64,000 nt of DNA, taken from Burkholderiaceae bacterium. GTDB taxonomy: Bacteria; Pseudomonadota; Gammaproteobacteria; Burkholderiales; Burkholderiaceae_E. The DNA is taken from NCBI GenBank assembly GCA_023954015.1, contig JAMLIS010000005.1, forward strand, positions 62,001 to 126,000, given 5' to 3'. This document shows, piece after piece, positions 1 through 8,736 of the stretch. A program made the position numbers and the translations under genes. The number at the start of each line of letters is the position of its first letter. Position 1 is the first letter of the stretch. The notes beneath the pieces were generated by a model that saw only the letters and a list, made by a program, of their open reading frames with translations, had not been told where the DNA came from and made no database searches.

Positions 1-1
1 C

Positions 2-547
2 GCGACGGCGGCGCTCGTCGTCCTGCCCTACCTGCAGGTGCGCGACGTCGAGCCGCCGGCCCGGCTGAAGCCCTATACCGAGGCGCAGCAGCGCGGCAGG
101 CAGGTCTACATCGCCAACGGCTGCGTCTACTGCCACAGCCAGCAGCCTCGTGACCGCAATCTGGCGCCCGACGCCGAGCGCGGCTGGGGCCGGCCATCGG
201 TTCCGGCCGACTATTCGTATGACCGGCCGCACCTGCTCGGCACGATGCGCACCGGCCCCGACCTGCTGAACATCGGCGCGCGCCAGCCGAGCGCCGACTG
301 GCACCTGGGGCATCTGTACCAGCCACGCGCCTACGTCGGCGAATCGAACATGCCGGCCTATCCGTTCCTGTTCGTGCGCCGCGAGCGCGCGCGTGACGAC
401 GATCGCGTCGTCTCCCTGCCACCGGGCGTGGCGCCCGCCGGCCAGGTCGTGGTGGCCACCCGCGAGGCGCTCGACCTCGTCGAATACCTGCTCTCGCTCG
501 ATCGCACCTATCCGATCCTGCCGACGGCGAGCGCGGCGACCGAATGA
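2..547 (+). CDS. CcoO/FixO-like membrane-anchored monohaem cytochrome c (5' end cut off)
   Basis: The frame is open to the left edge, so the start and most of the membrane anchor lie outside; only the tail of a hydrophobic segment (ALVVLPYLQV) is visible. About 181 residues remain. A single haem c site, CVYCH, follows GRQVY and is followed by SQQPRD, the context typical of subunit II (CcoO/FixO) of cbb3-type oxidases. NMPAYP later supplies a likely axial methionine. It would sit on the periplasmic face of the membrane and pass electrons to a catalytic subunit encoded to the left. A second monohaem cytochrome starts 10 bp downstream. The family call is firm; the exact oxidase subtype cannot be read without the missing subunit I. 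Confidence 0.85.
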   Translation, partial: ATAALVVLPYLQVRDVEPPARLKPYTEAQQRGRQVYIANGCVYCHSQQPRDRNLAPDAERGWGRPSVPADYSYDRPHLLGTMRTGPDLLNIGARQPSADWHLGHLYQPRAYVGESNMPAYPFLFVRRERARDDDRVVSLPPGVAPAGQVVVATREALDLVEYLLSLDRTYPILPTASAATE

Positions 548-557
548 GGGCATCGCC

Positions 558-1160
558 ATGCTGACCGATCCGCAGGCACTGCCGCGCGCGCAGCAACGCG
601 AGCACGAGGAACCCTCCGAGACCATCCGCCCGATTCCCGCAGTAGCCGCGCTGCTCACGCTGATGGCGGTGCTGTTCGGCGCGGGATATATTCTGTTTTC
701 CGAACCGTTCGGCAACGCCGAGTTCGGCGATCGACGCACCCTCGCGGATCTCGCTCCGGCGGTTGCCGCGGCCGGCGCGGCGGTCGATGGCAAGGCGCTG
801 TACGCGGCGCAATGCGCTGCCTGTCATCAGCCCACCGGCAAGGGCGTGACCGGCGTCTTCCCGCCGCTCGACGGTTCCGAGTGGGTGGCCGGCGACTCGC
901 GCGTCCTCGCCAACATCCTGCTGCACGGCATCGACGGGGAAATCGAAGTGCTCGGTACCACCTACAAAGGCGCGATGCCTTCGTTCCAGCGCCTGTCCGA
1001 CGGCGAACTGGCCGCGATCGCGAGCTGGCTGCGCAGCCAGTGGTCGAACCGCGCGGAGCCGGTCGATGCTTCGCTCTTCGCGCAGGAGCGGGCCGCGCAG
1101 CGGCGAACGGCGCCCTTCGAGAATGGCGGGCAGCTGAAGGCGTTGGCCGCCGGCACGTAG
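558..1160 (+). CDS. Membrane-anchored monohaem cytochrome c, oxidase-associated
   Basis: Predicted 200 residues from the ATG at 558, chosen because longer in-frame starts would overlap the preceding cytochrome gene. One transmembrane helix spans about residues 27-47, followed by a periplasmic class I cytochrome c domain with CAACH at 86-90 and a probable axial Met140 in GAMPSF. Its place right after a CcoO-like gene suggests the role of CcoP/FixP. Canonical CcoP carries two haem sites, and only one is present here. It probably transfers electrons within an oxidase complex at the cytoplasmic membrane. The charged C-terminal tail has no recognisable domain. Confidence 0.82.
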   Translation: MLTDPQALPRAQQREHEEPSETIRPIPAVAALLTLMAVLFGAGYILFSEPFGNAEFGDRRTLADLAPAVAAAGAAVDGKALYAAQCAACHQPTGKGVTGVFPPLDGSEWVAGDSRVLANILLHGIDGEIEVLGTTYKGAMPSFQRLSDGELAAIASWLRSQWSNRAEPVDASLFAQERAAQRRTAPFENGGQLKALAAGT

Positions 1161-1176
1161 AAGAACGGAGAACGAG

Positions 1177-1644
1177 ATGCGCCTGACGATGATGACCGAC
1201 TACGCGATGCGCCTGTTGATGTACGTCGCACAGCGGCCCGAGCGCTTGTGCACGATCGCCGAGGTGGCGCGCGCCTACGACATCTCCGAGGCGCACCTGA
1301 TGAAGGTCACGCACCAGCTCGGACTCGCCGGCTGGATCGAGACGGTGCGCGGCAAGGGCGGCGGCATGCGCCTGGCGCACAGGCCCGAGGACATCAACGT
1401 CGGCGCCGTCGTTCGTCGAATGGAATCCGACTTCCAGATCACCGAGTGTTTCGGCAACTCGAGCCGCTGCTCGCTGATCGGCAGCTGCGGGCTCACCGGC
1501 ATCCTGAACGAGGCTCTGCAGGCGTTCCTCGAGCGCCTGGACGCCCACACGCTGGCCGACGTGCTGCCGCCGCCCGATCACGGCCTTCCGATCGACATCG
1601 TCGAGCGTCCGTTGCGCCGGGCGGCGCGAGCGCGCGCGGCCTGA
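1177..1644 (+). CDS. nsrR: Rrf2-family Fe-S transcriptional regulator, NsrR-like
   Basis: Predicted 155 residues. The N-terminal winged helix-turn-helix (about 10-60, with TDYAMRLLMY and VRGKGGGMRL) matches the Rrf2 family. Cys91, Cys98 and Cys104 form the three-cysteine cluster that holds an Fe-S centre in NsrR and IscR, and a HTLADV segment near the C terminus is typical of NsrR. NsrR proteins repress genes for nitric oxide defence and respiration until NO damages the cluster. The gene lies 16 bp after a cytochrome c gene and just before a SCO gene, so control of this oxidase cluster is plausible but inferred. IscR-type function is less likely because no isc genes are near. Confidence 0.78.
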   Translation: MRLTMMTDYAMRLLMYVAQRPERLCTIAEVARAYDISEAHLMKVTHQLGLAGWIETVRGKGGGMRLAHRPEDINVGAVVRRMESDFQITECFGNSSRCSLIGSCGLTGILNEALQAFLERLDAHTLADVLPPPDHGLPIDIVERPLRRAARARAA

Positions 1645-1670
1645 GAAACACGTAGCGCACGGCCGGCGCA

Positions 1671-2318
1671 ATGCTGCGCACCGCGCTTGCCAGCTGCGTC
1701 GCCGTCGTCGTGGCGTGGGCGGCGGCCGCCTGGCTCACGCACGATTTTCGTGCCTTCACCGAAGAGGGCGCACGGCGCATCGAAGTACGCGATGCGCCGG
1801 TCGCGGCGCCGTCGCTCGAGGTCGTCGGCCCCGGAGTCGGCCCCGTCGCCCTTCCCGACCTGTTGAGGGCACACGGCGGCGCGACCATCGTCGATTTCGT
1901 CTACACGCGCTGCGTCAGCGTCTGCGCCGCCCTGGGCAGCGGATTCCAGCAGCTGCAGCAGCGCATCGTCGACGGCGAGCGCACGGGCGACCGGCCCGTG
2001 CGGCTGCTCTCCGTCAGCTTCGATCCCGCCCACGACGACTTGCCGGCGCTGCGCCGCCATGCGAGCGGATTGCACGCCGATCCCGGCATCTGGCGCTTCG
2101 TCGGCGTGCGCGACCCGGACGCCCTCGAAGGACTGCTGCGCGCGTTTCGCGTCGTCGTCATCCCCGACGGATTCGCCGGCTACGAGCACAATGCCGCGCT
2201 GCTCGTCGTCGACCCGAACGCCCGGCTCGTGCGCATCTTCGACTACGACGAACTCGACGAGGCGCTGCACTTCGCGCGTTCGCTCGGGTCGGCGCAGACC
2301 GCGCGCGCGACGCCGTGA
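1671..2318 (+). CDS. SCO1/SenC/PrrC-family copper chaperone
   Basis: Predicted 215 residues with an N-terminal membrane anchor (about 5-22) and a periplasmic thioredoxin-like fold. The copper-binding CxxxC motif is Cys81-Val-Ser-Val-Cys85 and the third ligand His173 lies in YEHNAALLVVD, the usual SCO arrangement. SCO proteins deliver copper to, or keep reduced, the CuA site of cytochrome c oxidases, and several bacterial members serve cbb3 oxidases. The position in a cytochrome cluster fits this. The stop overlaps the GTG of the next gene (GTGA at 2315-2318), so the two are probably translationally coupled. Confidence 0.88.
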   Translation: MLRTALASCVAVVVAWAAAAWLTHDFRAFTEEGARRIEVRDAPVAAPSLEVVGPGVGPVALPDLLRAHGGATIVDFVYTRCVSVCAALGSGFQQLQQRIVDGERTGDRPVRLLSVSFDPAHDDLPALRRHASGLHADPGIWRFVGVRDPDALEGLLRAFRVVVIPDGFAGYEHNAALLVVDPNARLVRIFDYDELDEALHFARSLGSAQTARATP

Positions 2319-3046
2319 GATCGGCGCATGCGCGGCTGGCTGGCGGGGCGGCGCTCGCCGCCGCCTGCGTTTCGTGGCCCCTGCGCGAGCTGCTCGAGGC
2401 CTCGATGGCCACGCACATGCTCGTGCAGTTTCCGTTGCTGATGCTCGCCGGAGCGCTGCAGTACGCCTCGTGCGCGCGCCCGGCCGGTTCGTGCGGCTCC
2501 GCCGCGGGCGGCGGCGAGTCGACCTGGAACCGGCTCGGCATCGCCGGGCTCGCTTTCGCCGCCTGCGTCCTTGCGCTGGGAATGATCCCGCGCCTGCTCG
2601 ACCTGGCGCTGGTCGATGCGCGCGTCGAGGCGGCGAAGGTCGCAGCACTGCTCGCAGCCGGGGCGGCGCTGTGGGCATCGTGGCGCCGCGCCGGACTCGT
2701 CGTGCAGGGTTTCTTCCTCGGCAACGTGCTGCCGATGACCGCCGTCGCGGGCATCCTGTACCAGGACGCGCCGCAACGGCTGTGCAACGGCTACCGGCTC
2801 GACGAACAGGTGCTGGTCGGCACGCTGCTGGTCGTGCTCGCGGGGGCGGTTGCGCTCGGCTGGCTCGTCGCCGCCGGAATAAGGATGCAGCGCACCGAGA
2901 ATATGGGAGGGTCGGGCCCCGGTGTCGCGTTACCCTCGACCTGCGCGTCGACGCCGCGGCTCGCAGCGTTCGCCGCAGGCGGCCCACTACACGAGGAACG
3001 ATCATGGCCAGAGGACGCATCTACGACGACATCACGCAGACCGTAG
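2315..3046 (+). CDS. Polytopic membrane protein of unknown function in the oxidase cluster
   Basis: Predicted 243 residues from a GTG that overlaps the SCO stop codon. About six hydrophobic segments are visible, including MLVQFPLLMLAGALQYA, LGIAGLAFAACVLALGM and VLVGTLLVVLAGAVALG. I do not recognise the family. Coupling to a SCO gene suggests a part in oxidase assembly or copper handling, which is inference. The last ~50 residues are non-hydrophobic and run 43 bp into the cysteine synthase gene, so the true C terminus may be less conserved or a sequencing frameshift may have extended it. Confidence 0.6.
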   Translation: MRSAHARLAGGAALAAACVSWPLRELLEASMATHMLVQFPLLMLAGALQYASCARPAGSCGSAAGGGESTWNRLGIAGLAFAACVLALGMIPRLLDLALVDARVEAAKVAALLAAGAALWASWRRAGLVVQGFFLGNVLPMTAVAGILYQDAPQRLCNGYRLDEQVLVGTLLVVLAGAVALGWLVAAGIRMQRTENMGGSGPGVALPSTCASTPRLAAFAAGGPLHEERSWPEDASTTTSRRP

Positions 3047-3987
3047 GCAACACGCCGCTCGTTCGCCTGCGCAAACTGGGCGAGGGCTTTCCCGGCGCCG
3101 TGCTCGTCAAGCACGAGGGCTTCAACCCGTTCTCGTCGGTGAAGGACCGCATCGGCAACGCGATGGTCGAGGACGCGATCCGGCGTGGCGTGCTGAAGCC
3201 GGGCATGGTGATCGTCGAGCCGACCAGCGGAAACACCGGCATCGGCCTCGCCTACACCGCGGTGGCACGCGGCTTTCGCTGCGTGATCACGATGCCCGAC
3301 ACGATGACGATCGAGCGCCGGCGCATGCTCGAGGCGCTCGGCGCCGTGCTCGTGCTCACCGAGGGGGCGAAGGGGATGAAAGGCGCGATCGCGCGCGCCG
3401 AGGAAATCCTCGCGAAGCTCGGCTCGCGCGGCTGGATGGCGCGCCAGTTCGACAATCCGGCCAACGCCGACATCCATTACCGCACGACCGGACCGGAGAT
3501 CTGGGAGGACAGCGCTGGCGGCGTCGACGTCCTCGTCTCCGGCATCGGTACCGGCGGAACGATCACCGGCGCCGGGCGCTACCTGCGCGAGAGGAAGCCG
3601 TCGGTGCGCATCGTCGCCGTCGAGCCGGCCGAGAGCGCCGTGCTCTCGGGCGGCAGCCCCGGCCCGCACAAGCAGCAGGGACTGGGTGCGGGCTTCGTTC
3701 CCACCGTCCTCGACACGAAGATCTACGACGAGGTCGTGCGCGTGACCAACGACGATGCGATCGACACCGCGCGCGTGCTGGCGCGCGAGGAAGGGATCTT
3801 CGGCGGCATCTCGGGCGGCTCGATCACCTGGGCCGCGCTTCAGGTCGCCGGCCGCGCCGATAACCGCGGCAAGACGATCGTCGCGATCATCCCCGACTTC
3901 GGCGAGCGCTACCTGACGAACGCGGTGTACGCGGACATGCCCAAGCCCGACGCGACCGACCTCGCCGACGCGCTCGCCGAAGGCTGA
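3004..3987 (+). CDS. cysK: Cysteine synthase (O-acetylserine sulfhydrylase), CysK type
   Basis: Predicted 327 residues, the usual length. This PLP enzyme makes L-cysteine from O-acetylserine and sulfide in the cytosol. The PLP-binding lysine is Lys47 in SSVKDRIG, the substrate loop is PTSGNTG, the phosphate loop is GIGTGGT and a C-terminal ISGGS is present. The segment TMTIERRRMLEALGA and GAKGMKGAI match CysK better than CysM. The ATG at 3004 begins the conserved RIYDDITQTVGNTPL start and overlaps the tail of the upstream membrane-protein gene. No other sulfur genes are nearby. Confidence 0.92.
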   Translation: MARGRIYDDITQTVGNTPLVRLRKLGEGFPGAVLVKHEGFNPFSSVKDRIGNAMVEDAIRRGVLKPGMVIVEPTSGNTGIGLAYTAVARGFRCVITMPDTMTIERRRMLEALGAVLVLTEGAKGMKGAIARAEEILAKLGSRGWMARQFDNPANADIHYRTTGPEIWEDSAGGVDVLVSGIGTGGTITGAGRYLRERKPSVRIVAVEPAESAVLSGGSPGPHKQQGLGAGFVPTVLDTKIYDEVVRVTNDDAIDTARVLAREEGIFGGISGGSITWAALQVAGRADNRGKTIVAIIPDFGERYLTNAVYADMPKPDATDLADALAEG

Positions 3988-4015
3988 CGACACCCGGACG
4001 CCTCGCGCGCTCCTC

Positions 4016-4021
4016 TACACT
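4016..4021 (+). promoter_or_regulatory. Candidate -10 box for a leaderless helicase mRNA
   Basis: TACACT ends exactly six bases before the ATG at 4028, so transcription starting about seven bases after the box would begin at the A of the start codon. No Shine-Dalgarno sequence lies in between. No convincing -35 element is visible. The same spacing recurs at three other genes in this window. Confidence 0.35.
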
Positions 4022-4027
4022 TCCGGG

Positions 4028-6151
4028 ATGCCGGTCGCGCCGCTGTCCCGTCCCCTGCCTCCTGCCGCTGCGCCGATCCTCGATTCGCTGAACGCCGAGC
4101 AGCGCGCCGCCGCCTGCTTCGGCGCGCCCGATGCGAGCGGGCGCTTTCGCGCCGGTCCGCTGCTGATCGTCGCCGGCGCCGGCACCGGCAAGACGGCGAC
4201 GCTCGCGCATCGCGTCGCGCATCTGGTGCGCAACGGCATCGACCCGATGCGCGTGCTGCTGCTCACCTTCAGCCGGCGCGCGGCCGGTGAAATGACGCGC
4301 CGCGCCGAACGGCTGCTCGCGCAGGAGGCGGCAACGAACGGCGGCGGCGGAGCGCCCGCCGCGCTGCGTCTGCCGTGGGCCGGCACCTTCCACTCGATCG
4401 GCGCGCGGCTGCTGCGCGAATACGCCGAGCGCATCGGCCTCGATCGGTCCTTCGGAATCCTCGATCGGAGCGATTCCGCGGACCTCGTCGACGTCGTGCG
4501 TCACCAGCTCGGCTTCTCGTCGCTGTCGCGCCGCTTCCCGCGCAAGGAGACCTGCCTGGCGATCCACTCGCACAAGGTCAACAGCGGCCGCGCGCTGGAA
4601 GACGTGCTGCAGCAGCATTTTCCGTGGTGCGCCGACTGGTGCGACGAGCTCTTGCGGCTGTTTCGCGGCTATGCCGAGCGCAAGCAGGCCAACGGCGTGC
4701 TCGACTACGACGACCTGCTGCTGTGGTGGCACGCAGCGATGAGCGACGCGGCCTTCGCGGCGGCGGTCGGCGCCCGTTTCGACCACGTGCTCGTCGACGA
4801 ATACCAGGACACCAACGCGTTGCAGGCGCAGATCCTGCTCGCGATGAAGCCCGACGGCTCGGGCCTGTCGGTGGTAGGGGACGACGCCCAGTCGATCTAC
4901 GCGTTTCGCGCCGCCGAGATCGGGAACATCCTCGACTTCCCTGCGAAGTTCGAGCCGCCGGCCGCGCGCATCGTGCTCGAGCGGAACTACCGGTCGGTGC
5001 AGCCGCTGCTCGATGCGGCGAACGCACTGATCGAGCAGGCCTCGCGCCGGCACCCGAAGACGCTCGTCGCGCAGCGCGGCACCGGGGCGCGGCCGCAACT
5101 CGTCACCGTGCTCGACGAACGCGCGCAGGCCGACTGGGTCGTCGACACGATCCTGCGGCATCGCGAGGAAGGCGTCGCGCTGAAGCGCCAGGCGGTGCTG
5201 TTTCGCAGCGCGCATCACAGCGCGGTGCTCGAGGTCGAGCTGATACGGCGGGACATTCCCTTCGTCAAGCACGGCGGCTTGAAGTTCCTCGAGGCCGCGC
5301 ACGTGAAGGACCTCCTCTGCGTGCTTCGCTGGGCGGAGAACCGGCGCAACTCGATCGCGGCGTTTCGCGCCCTGCAGCTGATGAGCGGATTCGGCCCGGC
5401 GAACGCGCAACGATGCATCGATCGCGTGATCGATCCGTGCCGATCGCTGCACGCGGCGTTGGGCTCCTTCGTGCCGCCGCAGGCGGCCCGCGAAGCCTGG
5501 CCGGACTTCGTCGACCTGATGCGCCGCCTCGCGGATCCGGCGGCGTCGTGGCCGGGACAGATCGAGCCGCTGCGCCGCTGGTACGAGCCGCTGCTCGAGC
5601 GGCGCTACGACGATTCGATCGTGCGTGCCGCCGACCTGGACATGTTGCAGTCGATCGCTGCCCGCTTCGGCACGCGCGAGCGCTTTCTCACGGAGCTGGC
5701 GCTCGATCCGCCGCAGGCGAGCGGCGACTGGGCGGGCCCGCCGCTGCGCGACGACGACTACCTGATCCTGTCCACCGTGCATTCGGCGAAAGGCCAGGAG
5801 TGGGACACGGTGTTCGTGCTCGACGTCGCCGACGGCAATTTCCCGAACGAGTACGCGGCCGGCCGCGCCGAGTCGATCGACGAGGAGCGGCGCCTGCTGT
5901 ACGTCGCGATGACGCGTGCGCGCGACTTCCTCTACCTGCTCGAGCCGCAGCGCTACTTCACGACGCAGCAGCCGCGCTTCGGCGACGCCTACGTGCACGG
6001 CGCGCGCAGCCGGTTTCTCACCGAGTCGCTGCTGGGGCGCTTCGACCGGGTCGCGCCTGCGGCAGCGTCCTGCATTGCCGGGCACCGCGCCGAAGCACCG
6101 GAAGCGGCCCCCTTCGTCGACGTCGCCGCGAAGCTGCGCGCGCTCTGGTGA
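4028..6151 (+). CDS. UvrD/Rep/PcrA-family superfamily 1 ATP-dependent DNA helicase
   Basis: Predicted 707 residues, near the usual size of UvrD/Rep. Helicase motifs appear in order: the Q-like LNAEQRAAA, Walker A GAGTGKTA (about 50-57), motif II VDEYQDTN (about 256-263), motif III GDDAQSIYAFR, the later STVHSAKGQEWD and motif VI YVAMTRARD. These enzymes unwind DNA 3'-5' in repair and replication restart. The C terminus ends soon after motif VI and lacks a nuclease domain, so it is not RecB or AddA. The gene stands alone before an MFS gene whose alternative GTG start overlaps its stop. Which housekeeping helicase it replaces is unclear. Confidence 0.88.
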   Translation: MPVAPLSRPLPPAAAPILDSLNAEQRAAACFGAPDASGRFRAGPLLIVAGAGTGKTATLAHRVAHLVRNGIDPMRVLLLTFSRRAAGEMTRRAERLLAQEAATNGGGGAPAALRLPWAGTFHSIGARLLREYAERIGLDRSFGILDRSDSADLVDVVRHQLGFSSLSRRFPRKETCLAIHSHKVNSGRALEDVLQQHFPWCADWCDELLRLFRGYAERKQANGVLDYDDLLLWWHAAMSDAAFAAAVGARFDHVLVDEYQDTNALQAQILLAMKPDGSGLSVVGDDAQSIYAFRAAEIGNILDFPAKFEPPAARIVLERNYRSVQPLLDAANALIEQASRRHPKTLVAQRGTGARPQLVTVLDERAQADWVVDTILRHREEGVALKRQAVLFRSAHHSAVLEVELIRRDIPFVKHGGLKFLEAAHVKDLLCVLRWAENRRNSIAAFRALQLMSGFGPANAQRCIDRVIDPCRSLHAALGSFVPPQAAREAWPDFVDLMRRLADPAASWPGQIEPLRRWYEPLLERRYDDSIVRAADLDMLQSIAARFGTRERFLTELALDPPQASGDWAGPPLRDDDYLILSTVHSAKGQEWDTVFVLDVADGNFPNEYAAGRAESIDEERRLLYVAMTRARDFLYLLEPQRYFTTQQPRFGDAYVHGARSRFLTESLLGRFDRVAPAAASCIAGHRAEAPEAAPFVDVAAKLRALW

Positions 6152-6162
6152 TCTCGCCGTCC

Positions 6163-7422
6163 ATGCACGCAGCGCACGAAGTCGACTCGCCGTACGCGTG
6201 GTTCCGGCTGCTCGTCAGCCTCGTGCTGGCGACGATCGGCGGCTGCGGAATGTACGTCGTCGTCGTCGTGCTGCCGGCGGTGCAGGCCGAGTTCGACGTC
6301 GCGCGCGGCGTGGCGTCGATCCCCTACACGATGACGATGATCGGTTTCGGCATCGGCGGAATCGTCATGGGGCGCCTGACCGACCGCTTCGGCATCACCG
6401 TGCCGGTCACGATCGGCGGCGTGGCGATCGCCGCCGGCTTCGTGCTCGCGGCCGCCTCCGGCAGCATCTGGAGCTTCGGCCTGGCGTACGGCCTGCTGGT
6501 CGGCATGCTCGGCAGCTCGGCCACCTTCAGCCCGCTGGTCACCGACATCTCGTTCTGGTTCGAGCGACGGCGCGGAATCGCCGTGGCGATCTGCGCGAGC
6601 GGCAATTACCTGGCCGGTACCTTCTGGCCGCCGGTGGTCCAGCACTTCGTCGAAACGGCCGGATGGCGGCAGACCTTCGTCGGAATCGGGATCTTCTGCC
6701 TGTTCACGATCGTGCCGCTCGCGCAGTTGCTGCGCCGGCGCGCCGCGCCCGCCGTGCTGGCTCCCGCATTCGCCCCCGCCGCGTCGATGGCCGCCGCTTC
6801 GCGCCTCGAGCGCCTCGGCATCTCGTCGCGCGCGCTGCTCGCTCTGCTGTGCGTTGCCGGCGTCGCCTGCTGCGTGGCGATGTCGATGCCGCAGGTGCAC
6901 ATCGTCGCCTACTGCGGGGATCTCGGCTACGGCCCCGCACGCGGAGCGCAGATGCTTTCGCTGATGCTCGGCTTCGGCGTGCTGAGCCGCATCGGCTTCG
7001 GACTGATCTGCGACCGCATCGGCGGGCTTCGCACGCTGCTGCTCGGATCGGTGCTGCAGGGCATCGCGCTGCTGCTGTTCCTGCCTTTCGACTCGCTCGC
7101 CTCGCTGTTCGTCGTCTCGGCGCTGTTCGGTTTGTTCCAGGGCGGCATCGTGCCGTCGTACGCGATCATCGTGCGCGAATTCTTTCCGGCCTCCGGCGCA
7201 GGACTGCGGGTGGGACTGGTCATCACGGCGACGCTCTTCGGGATGGCGCTGGGCGGGTGGCTGTCGGGCGTGCTCTTCGACCTGACCGGATCCTACGACG
7301 CTGCCTTCGTGCACGGCATCGGATGGAATGCGCTGAACGTCGCGATCGTCGCCTGGTTGCTGCTGCGGCTGCGCCGCAACGAGCGCCTGCCCGGCGTGCT
7401 CAGATCGGCAGTTCGATCGTGA
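6163..7422 (+). CDS. Major facilitator superfamily transporter
   Basis: Predicted 419 residues with about 12 transmembrane segments and a charged central loop around LLRRRAAPAV. The MFS signature MGRLTDRFG sits between helices 2 and 3 and a related LICDRIGGLRT follows helix 8. The overall pattern, with QAEFDVARG early on, resembles monocarboxylate/oxalate-formate antiporter-like MFS carriers, but the substrate cannot be assigned. I use the ATG at 6163; a GTG at 6148 overlapping the helicase stop is also possible. Its 3' end overlaps the convergent histidine kinase gene by 23 bp. Confidence 0.82.
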   Translation: MHAAHEVDSPYAWFRLLVSLVLATIGGCGMYVVVVVLPAVQAEFDVARGVASIPYTMTMIGFGIGGIVMGRLTDRFGITVPVTIGGVAIAAGFVLAAASGSIWSFGLAYGLLVGMLGSSATFSPLVTDISFWFERRRGIAVAICASGNYLAGTFWPPVVQHFVETAGWRQTFVGIGIFCLFTIVPLAQLLRRRAAPAVLAPAFAPAASMAAASRLERLGISSRALLALLCVAGVACCVAMSMPQVHIVAYCGDLGYGPARGAQMLSLMLGFGVLSRIGFGLICDRIGGLRTLLLGSVLQGIALLLFLPFDSLASLFVVSALFGLFQGGIVPSYAIIVREFFPASGAGLRVGLVITATLFGMALGGWLSGVLFDLTGSYDAAFVHGIGWNALNVAIVAWLLLRLRRNERLPGVLRSAVRS

Positions 7423-8734
7423 CGAGCAGGCCGCCGCCATCGCGTGCGCTCGCGGCGATGCGTCCGCCGTGCAACTCGATCGCGCGCCGCGCGATCGCCA
7501 GCCCCAGGCCGTAGCCCTGTTCCGGGCCGCCGGCGCGGCCGCGTCGGAAAGGCTCGAAGATCGCCTCGCGCTCCTCGTCGGCCACGCCCGGGCCGCAGTC
7601 GCCGACGCTCAGCCGGAACGGTTCGCCGTCTGCCGACTGCGCCCGTACGTCGATGCGGCTGCCGGGCGGCGCGAATTTCAGCGCATTGCGGATCACGTTC
7701 TCGAAGGCGCGATGCAGCAGGTCGGCGCGCACCTTCGCCTGGCGCCGCCCGAGCGCGTCGTCGTAGTGCAGTTCGCGGCCCGTCGCGCGCGCTTCGAAAC
7801 GCGCATCGTCGACGACCGACTCGACCAGCTCGGCGAGGTCGACGCTCTCCGCCTCGGCATCCACCGTGTCCGAATCCAGCCGCGCCAGCGTGAGCAGTTC
7901 GCCGACCAGGCCGTCTACGCGCACGGTTTCGCGCTCGATGCGATCGAGCATCGCGTCGCGGCGCGCCGGCTCCTGGCGTGCGATGCCGATGGCTGCCTGC
8001 AGCCGCGCCAGCGGCGAGCGCAGCTCGTGCGAGACGTCGTGCAACAGGTTTCGCTGTGCGGCGACCAGCTGCTGCAGTTGCCCGGCCATGCGGTCGAAGT
8101 CTCGGCCGAGATCGGCCAGCTCGTCGTTGCGCCGACCGATGCGTTGCGCCACGCGCGTGCCGAGCGCGCCGCCGGCGAGCGATTCGAAGCCGCTGCGCAG
8201 ATGACGGATCGGCTGTGTCAGGTACCAGGCAAGCAGCGCGCTGAAGGCCAGGCTCGCGAGGAGCCCGGCGCCGGCCAGCACGGCGAGCGGCGCAGACGAC
8301 GCGCGCCGCGTGCGCCGCGGCGCCTCGGCCGCCGGGACGAAGAGGAGCAGCCCGCTCGCCTCGTCCTCGCGCACCGCGCGCCGCGCGCGACGTGCGCTGT
8401 CGCGCAGTCGCGCGCGCGCATGATCGATCGCCTCGGCCGCCACCGGCCGGCCGAGCAGGTCGACGCCATTGCGGTCGACGGCATAGACGCCGAAGGCGCC
8501 AGGAGCGTCGCGCTGGCTCTCGTCGTCGGCGAGCCAGCCGCGCAGCGCGCCGGTGCCGCCGTGCCGCAGCACCGCCGCGGCCGAACGCAACGCGAACTCG
8601 GCGCGCGGGCCGGCGGCGAGCGATGCCTCGCGCGTGCGCTGCTCGTGCAGCGAGACGAGCGCCGCGACGAGCACGATCGCGGCGATCAGCGCGAGCCAGA
8701 AGGCGAGGAAGAACTTCCAGAAGAGGCGTCCCAT
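7400..8734 (-). CDS. cpxA: CpxA-like envelope-stress sensor histidine kinase
   Basis: Predicted 444 residues. Transmembrane helices lie at about 7-28 and 149-171 and flank a ~120-residue periplasmic sensor. A HAMP region and the H box HDVSHELRSPLARL with phosphoacceptor His236 follow, then N, G1 (GDCGPGVAD) and G2 (GYGLGLAI) ATP-binding motifs. It starts two bases after the stop of the response regulator gene, so they form one operon. The pairing with a Spy/CpxP-like gene across the divergent promoter, and a CpxR-like box there, favours CpxA over other OmpR-partner kinases. It probably senses misfolded envelope proteins or metals. Confidence 0.82.
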   Translation of the reverse strand: MGRLFWKFFLAFWLALIAAIVLVAALVSLHEQRTREASLAAGPRAEFALRSAAAVLRHGGTGALRGWLADDESQRDAPGAFGVYAVDRNGVDLLGRPVAAEAIDHARARLRDSARRARRAVREDEASGLLLFVPAAEAPRRTRRASSAPLAVLAGAGLLASLAFSALLAWYLTQPIRHLRSGFESLAGGALGTRVAQRIGRRNDELADLGRDFDRMAGQLQQLVAAQRNLLHDVSHELRSPLARLQAAIGIARQEPARRDAMLDRIERETVRVDGLVGELLTLARLDSDTVDAEAESVDLAELVESVVDDARFEARATGRELHYDDALGRRQAKVRADLLHRAFENVIRNALKFAPPGSRIDVRAQSADGEPFRLSVGDCGPGVADEEREAIFEPFRRGRAGGPEQGYGLGLAIARRAIELHGGRIAASARDGGGLLVTIELPI

Positions 8735-8736
8735 CG

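Noticed and set aside
1578..3020. 480-residue open frame on the minus strand opposite the SCO and membrane-protein genes
   Set aside because: Arg/Ala-rich shadow; the forward strand has recognisable SCO motifs.
3887..6085. 732-residue open frame on the minus strand opposite the helicase
   Set aside because: Antisense shadow of a clearly coding UvrD-type gene with all helicase motifs.
4028..7422. UvrD-type helicase plus membrane carrier as a defence pair
   Set aside because: The helicase has housekeeping length and the carrier is an ordinary MFS protein; no nuclease partner.
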